The notes beneath the pieces were generated by a model. It saw only the letters and a program-made list of their open reading frames with translations, was not told the DNA's origin and ran no database searches. A stretch of DNA of 64,000 nt. It comes from Capsicum annuum. Lineage: Eukaryota > Streptophyta > Magnoliopsida > Solanales > Solanaceae. The stretch spans positions 453,832 to 517,831 of the forward strand of contig NW_025826022.1 of the NCBI RefSeq assembly GCF_002878395.1, in the 5' to 3' direction. Positions 23,745 to 34,547 of the stretch are shown here, piece by piece. How positions within the stretch are numbered: position 1 is the stretch's first letter; the number at the start of each line of letters is the position of its first letter. The position numbers and the translations under genes were made by a program.

Positions 23745-23885
23745 AGATCATCATCTTTTCTAGCAACAATATGAGGTGAAGTCCAGCCATGATCATCCGT
23801 CTCACCTGCAGTCATACGTAATCTTCTCGACCTCCTAGTTGAGCCGATATTAGTTACTGAATTTAATAACATCCTTCACATAATT
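23745..23885 (-). pseudogene. Ankyrin-repeat gene fragment, resembling the first exon of a phytochrome-interacting ankyrin-repeat (PIA-like) protein
   Basis: Minus-strand frame from 23872 reads RRSRRLRMTAGETDDHGWTS then PHIVARKDDDLKQ. DDHGW-S-H-VARK-DLKQ fits the ankyrin-repeat consensus (D--GWTPLHIAA--GDL). With its Arg/Ser-rich lead-in it resembles the N-terminal part of plant PIA1/PIA2-like ankyrin proteins, where DDRGWTLLHIGARKGDLK occurs. The open frame runs into an intron-like AAGCAA|GTATTT boundary near 23746. No further ankyrin repeat follows at lower coordinates, so this is a fragment: a truncated gene, or an exon captured and moved. Family assignment is from memory and not searched. 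Confidence 0.45.
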
Positions 23886-23994
23886 CAACCTAAATCACAA
23901 GAACGATATACTTTATTTTTATTCGATAATTGTTGCTTCAATTTTATTATAAAACAATAGCCGAGGGACGTAGTAAAAAAGGAACTAAAGTCTT

Positions 23995-24245
23995 ACCCAA
24001 TAATTTCACCGTCTGGTACGAACATGAACTCTTGATTCTGAATGATCACCTCTAATAATTTATGTCAGTATGAAATTTAAACATTATTATATTGTGCATA
24101 GCTAAATCATACATGAAGCTTTTGCTAAGGCATCCCAACTATGTGCACCTAGAATGGCTACAATCATAGCTGGTCTTTCTTCGAGCGATTGCTTTCTTCG
24201 TAGTTCTTTGTCTTGCATGTAGTAAAACTTTCCGCAATAAAAAGA
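23995..24245 (-). pseudogene. Two exon-like open segments of unknown identity
   Basis: Minus strand, upstream of the ankyrin-like fragment. Segment 24121-24240 reads ELRRKQSLEERPAMIVAILG then AHSWDALAKASC, an open, non-AT-biased stretch. Segment 24000-24053 reads EVIIQNQEFMFVPDGEIIG and is bordered by splice-like sequence (ATTATTAG before, GGTAAGAC after). I do not recognise either family. They may be upstream exons of the same gene as the ankyrin-like fragment, although the frames do not connect in an obvious way. Confidence 0.3.
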
Positions 24246-24812
24246 GAACCACTATTTTCCTAAAATAATTAAAAAGAAAAGAGGTAAAACTTTTATTTTT
24301 TTAGCCACTTCATTCAACGGCAACATGCTTGTCAAATATCCATAAATACTATCAAATATCTGTGAAGAAGTAAAACTTGCAATAACCAAAAAGAGAACCA
24401 TCAGTTACAAAAATAATACTTAAGAAAAAGAGATAAAACTTTAGTTTTTCCATCTACATCTTTCGGTGACAAACATGTTTGTTTTGTCTAATTTTTCAAT
24501 TAGAAATTTTCTACTAAAAAAGAAACATTAAAAAATATTGAAAGGTGAAAATGCATTGTCAATTGTTAATTATGCATAATTCATATATTAAACAAAAAGA
24601 AGTTATAGTACCTCTTATCATATATCTATTACTAGTCAAGTATGGAACTTCAAATATTACCATTTTTTGCACCTTAAAAGAGGTTTGAGAAATACCTCAT
24701 CGTACAAAGCTTTAATATGAATATATATACATAATACATGTGGTAGATTTTTCATGCTAAAAGGTTATTTTTAAAAAAAAATCCTTGCTCGATCCTTCTA
24801 GGATGCACTACT
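24246..24812. other. AT-rich spacer without recognised feature
   Basis: Contains two imperfect copies of a segment with 'AAAAAGAGAACCA' (24238-24252 and 24390-24404), each followed by 'AAACTTT'-containing AT-rich sequence about 40 bases on. This is a small local duplication. No ORF with a domain. Confidence 0.4.
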
Positions 24813-24817
24813 ATTAC
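24813..24817. repeat. Target-site duplication of copia element, left copy
   Basis: ATTAC directly before the LTR edge at 24818, identical to 27476-27480. Confidence 0.85.
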
Positions 24818-25552
24818 TGTTAGGAAAGACGGGCACACAATCAAAGAGCCCGACAGGGTAGCAGCGGAAAATACTCAAAACTAAACTTTTTCTTTCAACT
24901 TGAACCAAGAGGAGACAAATAAACAAAAGAAAAATAGTGTAATATACAATAAACAACTCAACCAAATGAAACAAGACAAGAATAAAGGCAACCACACGAG
25001 ACACAAGATTTACGTGGAAACCTTTCAATGTGAAGAGTAAAAAAATACGGGACCAAAACCTCCACTATAATCACCAAAGAGTTACAATATTGTCCTCCAA
25101 AATGGCCACCAAACAAGTGTCAAATGACAAGAAACAATACATAATCCACAGCACCAAACACTAGAGAAATAAAGGAGTGAAAGCACCAAAAATGCAGCTA
25201 ATGTTCGGGAATAAAGAACAGGAGATACAGGCCACAAAATTAAGCTACGTCAGTTCCTAATCAAAGATTGAGATGAGAGGAACAAGAAATCCAAAAATCA
25301 GCTCAATCGTACAAGAAACGAAGCGGGAATCGCAGTTTGAAGTTGACAGCTGTGGCTGAAATTTAGATGCGAAAATCAGCTTTGTTTTTCTCTCTTTTGG
25401 CTGTTGAAAACTCTCATTTTTTTATGGTGAATAAGACCTAAAAATATCAATATATATATCCCATAGTAATGAGCCTATTGGAAAAAGTGGGTTAGTCCAA
25501 ATTGGGCTTCATTTTATCCACATAGAAAGGGACAAAGGCCTATGACCCAACA
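24818..25552 (-). mobile_element. Copia 3' LTR, complete
   Basis: 735 bases, on the minus strand TGTTGGGTCATAGGCC...CCTAACA with TG/CA ends. Positions 25028-25552 align with 26964-27475 base for base with few gaps. Several differences between the two LTRs show substantial age. Confidence 0.88.
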
Positions 25553-25564
25553 ATTCTCCCCCTT
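25553..25564 (-). promoter_or_regulatory. Copia polypurine tract
   Basis: Minus-strand AAGGGGGAGAAT immediately before the 3' LTR start: the plus-strand priming site for second-strand cDNA synthesis. Confidence 0.8.
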
Positions 25565-25568
25565 CCGA

Positions 25569-26940
25569 CTATGTGGAGGAGACCGCCATCCCGGCGATCA
25601 TGCAACAATCTTCAAACTTCCCTCTTGACAAAGCTTTAGTCATCATTTCGGAACCATTATCATCCGTATAAATCTTCTCAAGTTCAAGCAACTTAAAAGC
25701 CAACACATCCCGTATCCAATGGTATCTCACATTAATGTGTTTAGACCGACCATGAAATATAGAATTCTTTCCAAGATGTATGACACTTTGACTGTCGCAA
25801 TGAAGCACATAACCTCTATTGAGCACAACCAAGTTCCCCCAAGAATCTCTTCATCCAAAGCAATTCCTTACAAGCTTCAACGGCAGCAATAAGCTCAGCT
25901 TCTTTAGTAGATAGAGCAACACATTTTTGCAACATAGATTGCCAAGACACAACGCCCCTTGCAAAAGTAACCAAATACCCTGAAGTAGACTTACGAGTAT
26001 CAACATTACCGGCCATATCTGAATCTGTATAACCACAAAGACTAGGCTTCCCTGTACCAAAACACAAACTCAGACTAGAAGTGCCACAAAGATATCTCAT
26101 AATCCGCTTCATAGCATTCCAATGTTCTCTTCCTGGATTAGAAAGAAAACGACTAACAACACAAACAACATGACAATATCCAGTCTTGTGCAAACAATTA
26201 CATACATCAAACTACCAATAGCTGAAGCATAAGGAACTTTCTTCATATCTTTCTTCTCATCATCACTGGAAAGACACTACTTCGTGCTCAACTTGAAGTG
26301 CATAGCTAAAGGTGTACTGGCAACCTTAGCCTTGTCCATGTTAAACCTTCGAAGTACTTTCTGAATATACTTATCTTGTGATAACCACAACTTTTTGGCC
26401 TTTCTGTCACGAACAATCTGCATGCCAAGAATCTGCTTTGCTGGTCCTAAGTCTTTCATAGAAAAAGACTTACTCAACTTTTGCTTCATCTTTTCAATCC
26501 TGCAAGCATTATGACCAACAACAAGCATGTCACCAACTTAAAGCAAAACAATAATAAAGTCACCATCAGAAAATTTTTGCGCAAAAACACAATAGTATGA
26601 AGTAGTCTTCTTAAAGCCCTGCTGACTCATAAAGGAACCAAACTTCCTGTACCACTGCCTAGGAGCTTGTTTCAAACCATACAAGCTTTTTTTTCAATTC
26701 TCAAACATAATTCTCTTTTCTCTTGACTTCAAAACCTTCGGGTTGCTCCATATAAATTTCTTCATCTAAGTCACCATGGAGAAAAGCAGTTTTAACATCC
26801 ATTTGCTCAACTTCTAAATCTAGACATGCAGCTAAGCCTAGAACCACACGAATGGATGACATCTTTACAACCAGAGAAAATATCTCATCAAAATCAACTC
26901 CCTTTTTCTGGTTAAATCCCTTCACAACCAATCTAGCTTT
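25569..26940 (-). pseudogene. Copia RT and RNase H, broken
   Basis: Minus-strand segments in order: 26701-26931, VVKGFNQKKGVDFDEIFSLV with MDVKTAFLHGDLDEEIYMEQ (RT fingers/palm A); about 26529-26540, where the YVDD catalytic box is read as stop-V-G-D, losing tyrosine and one aspartate; 26277-26528, MKDLGPAKQILGMQI (thumb); 25816-26193, GREHWNAMKRIMRYL and YTDSDMAGNVDTRKSTSGY (RNase H catalytic aspartates kept); 25569-25832, HCDSQSVIHLGKNSIFHGRS and the polyprotein end. Frame breaks separate the segments. Confidence 0.88.
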
Positions 26941-26963
26941 GTACTATGGAATTGGATTACCAA

Positions 26964-27475
26964 AGAATAAAAAATCACGGGACTAAAACCTCCACTATAA
27001 TCACCAAAGAGTTACAATATTGTCCTCCAAAATGGCCACCAAACAAGTACAAAATAACAAGAAATAATACATAATCCACAGCACCAAACACTAGAGAAAT
27101 AAAGGAGTGAAAGCACCACAAACGCAACTACTGTTTGGAAATGAAGAACAAGACCTACAGGCCACCAAATCAAGTTCCATCAGTTCCTAATCAAAGATTG
27201 AGATGAGAGGAACAAGCAGTCCAAAAATCAGCTCAATCGGACAAGAAACGAAACGAAAATCGCAATTTGAAGTTGACAGCTGAAATTTAGGTGCAAAAAT
27301 CAACTTTGTTTTTCTCTTTTTGGCTGCTGAAAACTCTCTTTTTGTGATGGTGAATAAGATCTAAAAAGATCAATATATATGCCCCATGGTAATAGACCTA
27401 TGGGAAAAAGGGGATTGATCCAAATTGGGCTTCATTTTATCCACATAGAAAGGAACAAAGGCCCATGACCCAACA
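26964..27475 (-). mobile_element. Copia 5' LTR, truncated
   Basis: 512 bases homologous to 25028-25552. The outer end (ACCCAACA at 27468-27475) is intact and abuts the right ATTAC. The inner end is lost at the deletion junction near 26950-26964. Confidence 0.85.
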
Positions 27476-27480
27476 ATTAC
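27476..27480. repeat. Target-site duplication of copia element, right copy
   Basis: ATTAC directly after the 5' LTR edge, identical to 24813-24817. Confidence 0.85.
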
Positions 27481-27889
27481 TACTCTTTACCACCAAATAT
27501 ATAAAGCAGATAATTTATTCAATGTTGTTAATGAGTATTCAACGCTTACACAAAGCTTAAAATTGTAACCTGGCAACAAAAAAATCAATACATAAAGAAT
27601 ATTTATCCACGTAATTTTTATAAAAGCTTCAAAAAAAGAATACTTAGAGGACAGTATACCAACATTCCTCCTCATATAGCTATTTATTAAAAGGAAAAAA
27701 AAAGAAGCAGAACACAATTTGTAGCAATTGATTGAAAAATATTATGTTTTTATTTCTACACAACAAATAACTACCACACAAAAACATAGGTGCATCACCT
27801 TGAAAAATTAATGACACTAACCTTGTGATTCAAATCTCTCACCTTATCAACATCCTTCAAATCATACAACAAAAAGAGGCAGGAGTCTT

Positions 27890-27991
27890 AATTTCTTTTC
27901 ATATATTTAGGAATCTTTAATTTAATAAAATAAAATAATTAATTTCTTTTCATATAATTAGGAGTCTTTAATTTAATAAAATAATAAATTG
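27890..27991. repeat. Tandem duplication, 51-base unit, two copies
   Basis: 'AATTTCTTTTCATATA' begins at 27890 and again at 27941, each followed by 'TTTAATTTAATAAAATAA'. The copies differ at a few positions. Confidence 0.85.
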
Positions 27992-28012
27992 GAGAAAAAA
28001 AGGTGAAAAAAT

Positions 28013-28090
28013 GATTTTGTCTATTAAGAAGTCTTAATAAAGGGCAAAAAGTTCAAACAATATTTCTAAGATCATTCAAACTTTTAATTT
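28013..28090. repeat. Short dispersed repeat, copy 1
   Basis: 'GATTTTGTCTATTAAGAAG', then 'GGGCAAAAAGTTCAAACAA' and 'TTTCTAAGATCATTCA'. Related copies at 28146-28210 and at 34712-34788, all in the same orientation. Family unknown; it may be the end of a MITE or SINE. Confidence 0.7.
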
Positions 28091-28145
28091 AACTAGTTTA
28101 ACTTACGTGCTACACGTACGACCGTTGATTATTCAAAATTAGACG

Positions 28146-28210
28146 ATTTTATCTATTGCGAAGATTTTTAATAAATTACAAAAAGTTCAAATTACTTTTC
28201 AAAGATCACT
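28146..28210. repeat. Short dispersed repeat, copy 2
   Basis: A more diverged copy of the 28013 repeat: 'GATTTTATCTATTGCGAAG', 'ACAAAAAGTTCAAATTAC', 'AAAGATCACTCACACTTT'. Confidence 0.6.
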
Positions 28211-29033
28211 CACACTTTAATATAATAATGTAAACATAACATATATTTTATTGTAAGCATATATATATATTACCACTAGAAGTTTCAAGTGGTTCATGGA
28301 TCGTCATTTTTGCGTATGTCATGCAGTACTTCTTTTGATGCATATATATGTATATTGATGTATTGCTAATGATAGCATAATCTTCGAATTTGAATTAATC
28401 TGATGAATATTTTACATGAATAAGGCTATATCTATGTTGCCTCTCCCACTTCCTAACAAATAAAAATTTGAATGTCAAAATTATATCTAAAGTTTATACT
28501 TTGCTATAACATCAACAATGAAAAAAAGAGAAGAAAGAACGAAACTTTTTATCAAAAAAGCTTCTGACAAAAAAGAGAAAATAAGAAATCAAAGAAGAAT
28601 TGAGAAGGGAAATTATGTAATGGAAAAGGCCGGTGATATGAAGGAGAACACTTGCTTTAATATTTATAATAATAAAATGGATTAGTAACATAACATGAAT
28701 ATTTGAATAAATATAATTGAATGAATATTAAGTATATTTCTTTATTGTAATTAATGGTGTTTTATTGCAAAAAATTTAATTTAGCATTAAGGGGTGTACT
28801 ATGTAACGTGGGTTGATTCAACTTCTTCTTTTTATTTCTCGACTTTTTTGCATTGAATTATTTAATTGAACTTTTATTGATAATTCATTTAGATTGTAGT
28901 AGAAATTAATCCAAAAAGAGAGAAAAATGTCAAAATAGAAAGAAAAAGAAAAAGAAAAATACAAACAGAAGTCATTGAAAGATGCCACATCAACATTCTT
29001 GCAACCGGGAATAATTTTTTTTAAGAAGAAGAA

Positions 29034-29167
29034 TTGATAAATTAAATAATAAAAAGTGCAATAAATAAGGTGAGAAAGTGGAAAAGTTTAATAGCACGAG
29101 ATAATAATCATGTAATACAATTTTTTTTTTGGGTAAATTGTAGTTTCATTTCATCAAAAAGTATAGT
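29034..29167. repeat. Left flank of assembly gap, duplicated right of the gap
   Basis: This 134-base stretch, from TTGATAAATTAAATAATAAA to AAAAAGTATAGT, recurs after the gap at 29268-29404 with only a handful of differences, including the length of a T run and TAATACAA versus TTATACA. It contains the 3' junction of the LINE, so that junction appears twice. Confidence 0.9.
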
Positions 29168-29267
29168 NNNNNNNNNNNNNNNNNNNNNNNNNNNNNNNNN
29201 NNNNNNNNNNNNNNNNNNNNNNNNNNNNNNNNNNNNNNNNNNNNNNNNNNNNNNNNNNNNNNNNNNN
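29168..29267. other. Assembly gap, exactly 100 N
   Basis: 100 N is a conventional placeholder for a gap of unknown size. Any translation across it is meaningless. Confidence 0.98.
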
Positions 29268-29341
29268 TTGATAAATTAAATAATAAAAAGTGCAATAAAT
29301 AAGGTGAGAAAGTGAAAAAGTTTAATAGCACGAGATAATAA

Positions 29342-29355
29342 TCATGTTATACATT
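29342..29355. repeat. LINE target-site duplication, left copy
   Basis: TCATGTTATACATT, directly before the poly-T run that is the LINE poly-A tail on the minus strand. Identical to 34314-34327. One or two terminal T could belong to the tail. Confidence 0.85.
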
Positions 29356-29419
29356 TTTTTTTTTTTTGGGTAAATTGTAGTTTCATTTCATCAAAAAGTA
29401 TAGTTCCTTACAAAGCATG

Positions 29420-32400
29420 GTGATTACTGACCAATCACCCTCTCTATTCTGTCCTATACCATATACGTACAATACTTTTTACATTTGAGTCTACTTCCTA
29501 ATCAATAAAAAAAAGCATTAGGGATATGAGTTTATAGACTTTAATCGCTTCTGCCATCTTGTAACTTGGACCCCTCTTGTGTGTATATGAATTGTAATAT
29601 CTCTACAAATTCTGTCACTTGAGTAGCTCTCCTTCTAGAACCACATCATCATGCTGAAACCAACTGCAGTTAATTCCCAGAGGTCAGGAGTCTGTTTCAT
29701 GCCTTTCAAGAGCCATTCTATCTCTGTCTCCCAGTTTCCCATACTTCTATTCTGTCCCAGCCATGTGAGTATTATTCTTCATATTCCTTTTATGATGCTA
29801 CAAGCAAAGAACAGATGTTCAAAGACCTCATCAGCTAGTCAACAGAAGACACAGATTTAGGGAACCTTTATCCCTATCTTTATCAGCCTGTCCACTGTTG
29901 CCAATCTCTTTTGTAGGGATAGCCATAAGTTAAAACTTAAGGCTAGGTTGCATATTAGGATGCAGGATCAGCTTTTGCCAAGGTGCTTTTAGATATTGAG
30001 GTAACAGCCGCAAATAGATTTTTTTTATGCGAAACTTCTCTCCCTTCTGTAACTTTTGCAGCCCACTCAACAAGTCCCTCTACACTATTTGTATTTCCAT
30101 TACCAGTTTCCTTACATTCATTATCTTCCGTAGCACCCAAGAAATATTCGTGGGACATATGGTCCAGAGTCTGTTATTTTATGTAAAAACTGTGTAGCTA
30201 CTTTATCCACAAATAGTCTTTCTTTCGTGCTAGTTCCTATAGGTGCTTTTTAATAGCAGCGTTATTCCACATGATCAAGTTTAACATATTTAGACCACCG
30301 GTTGACTGGGGAAGGTTTACCTTTTCCCAGGAAACTAATGCCTTTTTAGATACCGCCGCTTGCCCTGTCCATAAATAAGATCTGTAGATTGTCTCTATAC
30401 ATTTCAACACCTTTTTAGGGATCAGGAAGTCTTGAGCCTAGTAAGATTGCATTCCAAATATCACTGCTTTTATCAATTGTAGCCTTCCTGCATAGTTTAA
30501 GAATTTAGCATACCAGCATGTTATACTTCTTGTGATCTTTTCAACCAGTTGCCAGCATAATGCTATGGATAGCTTCCTTGCAGCAATGGGAATCCATAAG
30601 TATTTAAAGAGGAACATACCTTCACAGTAGGCTATTTCTTATAGTATTTCTCTTTTCATCTATTTAGTAACTCCATCCACGAATAGAGAATTTTTGTCAA
30701 TATTAACCTGCAGCCCTGATTCTTGGGAAAATTTTATGAAGGCCTGGTTCATTAGTCTAATAGAGCTTAAATCAACCTTACAGAATAGCAACAAATTATC
30801 AGCAAAACACACATAAATTGCCCTTACTTTCTTGCATCTAAGGTAAAATTAGAACTCCTTATGCTTTGCTAGTTGTTTAAGCACTCTACTTAGGTATTCC
30901 ATTGCAATAACAAAAAGATTTAGAGACATTATATCTCCCTGTCTAATGTCTCTTTTACCTTTGAATGGTTTTGTTAAGCCTCAATTTATAGTCAAGGAGT
31001 AGGAGACAAGAGTTTATACACGACATGATCTACCCCACAAATTTGCAAGGAAAACGTAGCTCTATCATCAATCTCTTTAGAAAAGCCCAATCTAAGGAAT
31101 CATAAGCCTTTCTAATGTCTACTTTAAGAACACATCTTGGGGAAATACCTTTTCTGTTGTAACCATTAAATAACTCATGCACAAATAGAATATTATTAGC
31201 TATTGTTCTTAACTCGATAAATGCAGATTGAGCTTCTCCTATCAGTTCACCAATTACATTTTTCAATCTACCAGTAAGCACTTTGGTGATGATCTTATAG
31301 ACAGTGGTGCAACAAACAATTGGCCTATAATCTTTTATATAAGTAGGGGCATTAGTTTTAGGGACCAAGGTTACAGCTGCACAGTTGACTCCATTTCCTA
31401 ACTCATTTGTGTTGAAGAAATAAAAACCAACATTCAACAAATCATCTTGTACCTCATCCCAGCATGTGGTGAAGAATTCAATTTGGAACATATCTACACC
31501 TGGGGCTTTCTCCTTTGGCATCAATTTGATTATTGTCTGTACTTCCTCAATTGTTACCTGTTGAATCAGCAGTATTTGTTGCTCTCTGGTTAGGCAATAC
31601 CCCCTTTGCACTATCTCTGCATCTGGCCAAGGGTGTACATCCCCCTCCTGTCCCATAAGGTTGGAAGAAAAGTGATGAACTCTGCTTCAATAACTTCAGG
31701 ATCAGTCAGATTTGTACCTGCATCATTATGAATTGAGTTAATAGCATTTGCTCTAGATCTAATTTTCCATTGAGCATGGAAATATATCGTATTTGAGTCT
31801 CCACATTTGATCCATGTAGCTCTAGATTTTTGTCTATACACTTGTTTCTCTATGGTACTTTATTTTTCAACCTCAGCCATAGCCTATTTTTCCTGGTCAA
31901 ACAGTGATGAGTTCCTTGGGTTTACAGCAATTCCAGCTTGATCTCTTTCCAAGCTTTGTCTAGCATTCTCCAACTTTTGTTGATAAGCAGCATAACACAT
32001 ATTGATCTCCTTCATAGATACTTTTATAGATCTTAGTTTTCCCTCAAAGAACCTTCATAGAATCACCCTGGATCACAATGGACCATGCCTCTCTCACCTT
32101 TTTCCTGAACTCTGGATGGTATATAGTTTGAAGGGTTTAGGATGCAAAGCTTTTAGAGTTATACCCTGGCAATTTATCAGTATAGAAGAGTGGTCAGATA
32201 CTCCTAGTAGCATATAGTTTGTATCTATGTGGCCATATCTCTACAGCCACCAATAGTTCCTAAATGCTCAATCTATTTTACTATAAACTCTATTAGTGTC
32301 CACCTGTTTATTACACCATGTGAAATGACTCCCTGTGGATTTTAAGGGAGTAAATAGATTTGTTTCAACTAAGTCTTTGAATCCTTGCACCTCTTGTTGA

Positions 32401-32880
32401 GTCACTGGATCTCCAATCCTATCTTTAGAACTCAAGACAGTGTTGAAATCCCCTATCACTAAACACTCCCTTTGGACCTTAGTTTTAAACTTGTAAGTTT
32501 TCTCCATAGTTCTTGTATCTTACCCAGTTCATTACTAGCATATATTATCATTAGTAAAAAGGAGGTATTGGTATTGACATTATTTACTTGGTTGTGGATA
32601 TATTGTGCTCCCATCTCTAACATCTGCACCTGTATATGTTGTTTCCCCAACAGCCAAATTCTCCCATTTGTGGCCTCACAGTAGTTGTAATGCGTAGTCC
32701 AGTCTTTGGCTATATTAGCCTTTATTCTAGCAACATTATGCTACTAAACTCTGGTTTCAATTACCCCAATTACTGCTACATTATTCTTTCTCAGAAAGAG
32801 TTTCAGCTCTTTCTGTTTAAAAGGCCTGTTCAGCCCTCTTATATTCTATGGGCACACAATCATGGTGGTTAGAACTGAAT
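29420..32880 (-). pseudogene. LINE ORF2: endonuclease and reverse transcriptase, broken
   Basis: Minus strand from 32870: an apurinic-type endonuclease start (NIRGLNRPFKQKELKLFLRK, VIGVIETRV), then GRIWLLGKQHIQVQMLEMGA and VIGDFNTVLSSKDRIG (32268-32507), which holds the endonuclease GDFN motif. RT follows: 31030-31656 has MPKEKAPGVDMFQIEFF, KDYRPIVCCTTVYKIITKVL, GEAQSAFIE and VDIRKAYDSLDWAF (motif A aspartate kept). Near 30810 the catalytic box reads FADN rather than FADD, so one metal-binding aspartate is lost. Downstream GGLNMLNLIMWNNAA marks the C-terminal zinc-type region. Interrupted by numerous stops and frameshifts. Confidence 0.88.
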
Positions 32881-33049
32881 CCCATCTCCAGTACTAAACT
32901 CTACTTTCTCTATTTCGACCTCCTTCCCTTTTCTCTATGTTCTTTGAACCATCTCAACAACTATAGGGGCCTGTGTTGTGAGCAGATCAGAATTGATCTC
33001 TTACTGTGAATTTTTCCTTTGCTCCCCTCTTTGTTCTTTTGAACCTTCC

Positions 33050-34217
33050 TAATTTTTTGTTTTATTTGGGGGTATCTAGGGTGCTACAGGGTCAGGGTAT
33101 GCATCCTTCTTAGTTTCCCGTCTCTGGACTATCACCCTACGCTTTCTATTCCCTCTCCTTCTTCGTTGTTGTCGTTGGGCTTCTGGCTTATTCACTTGCA
33201 TATGCATCTTCTTATGTGGACATTCATCACCTGTATGCCCATAAATATTGCAGTCTGCACAGAATTTAGGGATTCAGTCATATGTTATTTCCTGTTGTAT
33301 GACCCTTGTTAGGGTGTTCAATTTCACCAGCTTAGGAAGGAGGTGGCTGATATCCACTTCGACTAAAACTCTGGCATAAGAAATTTGCTCCATTGCAGCA
33401 GTGCATTTATCTGTATACATGGGTTTCCCCACAATGTTTGCTGGTTTTCTCAGTGCCTTCTTTGACCAGTATCCAAGCGGGAGGCTGGGAAATTTTGCCG
33501 ACAGTAGAATTTTGTTTAAACATTCAGGATTGAACTCAAAATCTAAGGCACAATTCCTCAATATCAACAGGCAATTTTTGTACGTATATGGGCCTAATTG
33601 CATCACTAGTTCTCTATCTGCTATAGACGCAAATTTGAAAATAGAGTATCCATCATCACGATACAATACATGTGGTTTAGTGACAAACTTTCATACATGA
33701 GCAATATAGTCTTCCATTGTTTTGAAGAAAGGGGAATCTCCCAGAACATATCGAATCAGCGTTGTGCTCCAGTAATTTATCTGTTCGTAAATGGCCTCAT
33801 CATCAATTTCCACTACTATCTTCTCTCCCTTCGTCGATGAGGGAATATAGGTAAGAGGTTAGCCCATTTGGGAGCTGCGATTCCGTGCATGCGTTGCTCC
33901 TTCTCCATTTCTACCTTCTTTTTTGATTTCCCCATCGGTATCCCTTGATTCGATGTACCAGATACGTCTGGAATCGTATAAGCTGAAGTACCAGCTTAAA
34001 AGATTTAGAGACGCCGAGGGAATTGCGAATCCTCTAGTCTCCTAGAAATTCTCTTCCCAGCTGGGTCAGGGCGTATCTCCATTTTTGACTCTAGCTCTTT
34101 ATCCTCACAAATAGATTGAATTAAGTGAGGTAGGAAGTTTCCAAATGTTAAAGGTGCTAGTTGCTTTTGTATTCCACTCATCGAGGTGACTATTGTCGTA
34201 GTACGTCGAGGGGCCAT
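33050..34217 (-). pseudogene. LINE ORF1: nucleic-acid-binding protein, broken
   Basis: Starts at 34217 (MAPRRTTTIVTSMSGIQKQL). Segment 33274-33666 has the DUF4283-like core: YSIFKFASIADRELVMQLGP and a hydrophobic block, then KMYTD-like and EISYARVLVEVDIS-type segments. It ends in a zinc knuckle, CADCNIYGHTGDEC (33206-33260), which exactly fits CX2CX4HX4C, followed by a basic Arg/Gln-rich tail. A frame break separates the N-terminal part from the core. In LINEs this protein binds the element RNA. Confidence 0.82.
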
Positions 34218-34313
34218 TCCTCAGTATATGCATACGTTAGCTACCTTGCTATCGTGCGCACCGAGAGAAAACATGCCCTTCTCTTTAGTATTTCTGATTT
34301 TTAGGTTTTAGTT

Positions 34314-34327
34314 TCATGTTATACATT
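34314..34327. repeat. LINE target-site duplication, right copy
   Basis: TCATGTTATACATT, identical to 29342-29355, directly at the 5' end of the minus-strand LINE. Confidence 0.85.
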
Positions 34328-34503
34328 AAACACATTACACATTGTATGTAATTTCAAATAATATAGACATTAATGGAGTGTTTTTATTAATTTTAAATAA
34401 TTTATTAAGCTAAAAGTAAAAAAAAATAGTCCAAAAAATCACAAAAAAGATAAATGGCATTAAATGCCTCTTAAGGCATCACATAAGATTGGCTAAAACT
34501 CTC

Positions 34504-34547
<44 letters not shown>

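Larger units (their letters stand above)
24818..27475 (-). mobile_element. Internally deleted Tnt1/Tork-like Ty1-copia element
   Basis: The minus-strand element has a complete 3' LTR (24818-25552), polypurine tract, the 3' part of pol, and a shortened 5' LTR (26964-27475), flanked by perfect ATTAC duplications. The last 220 or so bases of the 5' LTR, the primer site, gag, protease, integrase and the start of RT are missing between about 26940 and 26964, so this is one internal deletion after insertion. Domain resemblance is to Tnt1/Tork copia elements (RNase H and the CDSQS-IHLGKN block). Nonautonomous and dead. Confidence 0.88.
27481..29033. other. AT-rich intergenic DNA
   Basis: No coding domain. 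Holds the 51-base tandem duplication at 27890-27991, two copies of a short dispersed repeat (28013-28090, 28146-28210) and a purine-rich AAAGA stretch at 28930-28965. The ORF at 27487-27717 has no recognisable motif. Confidence 0.5.
29356..34313 (-). mobile_element. L1-type LINE, nearly full length, degraded
   Basis: About 4.96 kb on the minus strand, with poly-A tail (poly-T at about 29354-29367), 3' UTR, ORF2 (endonuclease, RT, C-terminal zinc-like region) and ORF1 (DUF4283-like RNA-binding domain, CCHC knuckle), bounded by 14-bp target duplications typical of target-primed reverse transcription. The ORF1 start codon near 34217 lies 96 bases from the 5' edge, so the element is not strongly 5'-truncated. 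Plant L1 elements usually run 5-7 kb, so some internal loss is possible. Many stops; not active. Confidence 0.9.

Noticed and set aside
29070..29331. ORFs spanning the N gap
   Set aside because: Translations consist largely of unknown residues from the 100 N placeholder.
33401..33700. 99-codon plus-strand ORF in the LINE
   Set aside because: Antisense shadow of the DUF4283-like ORF1 core on the minus strand.
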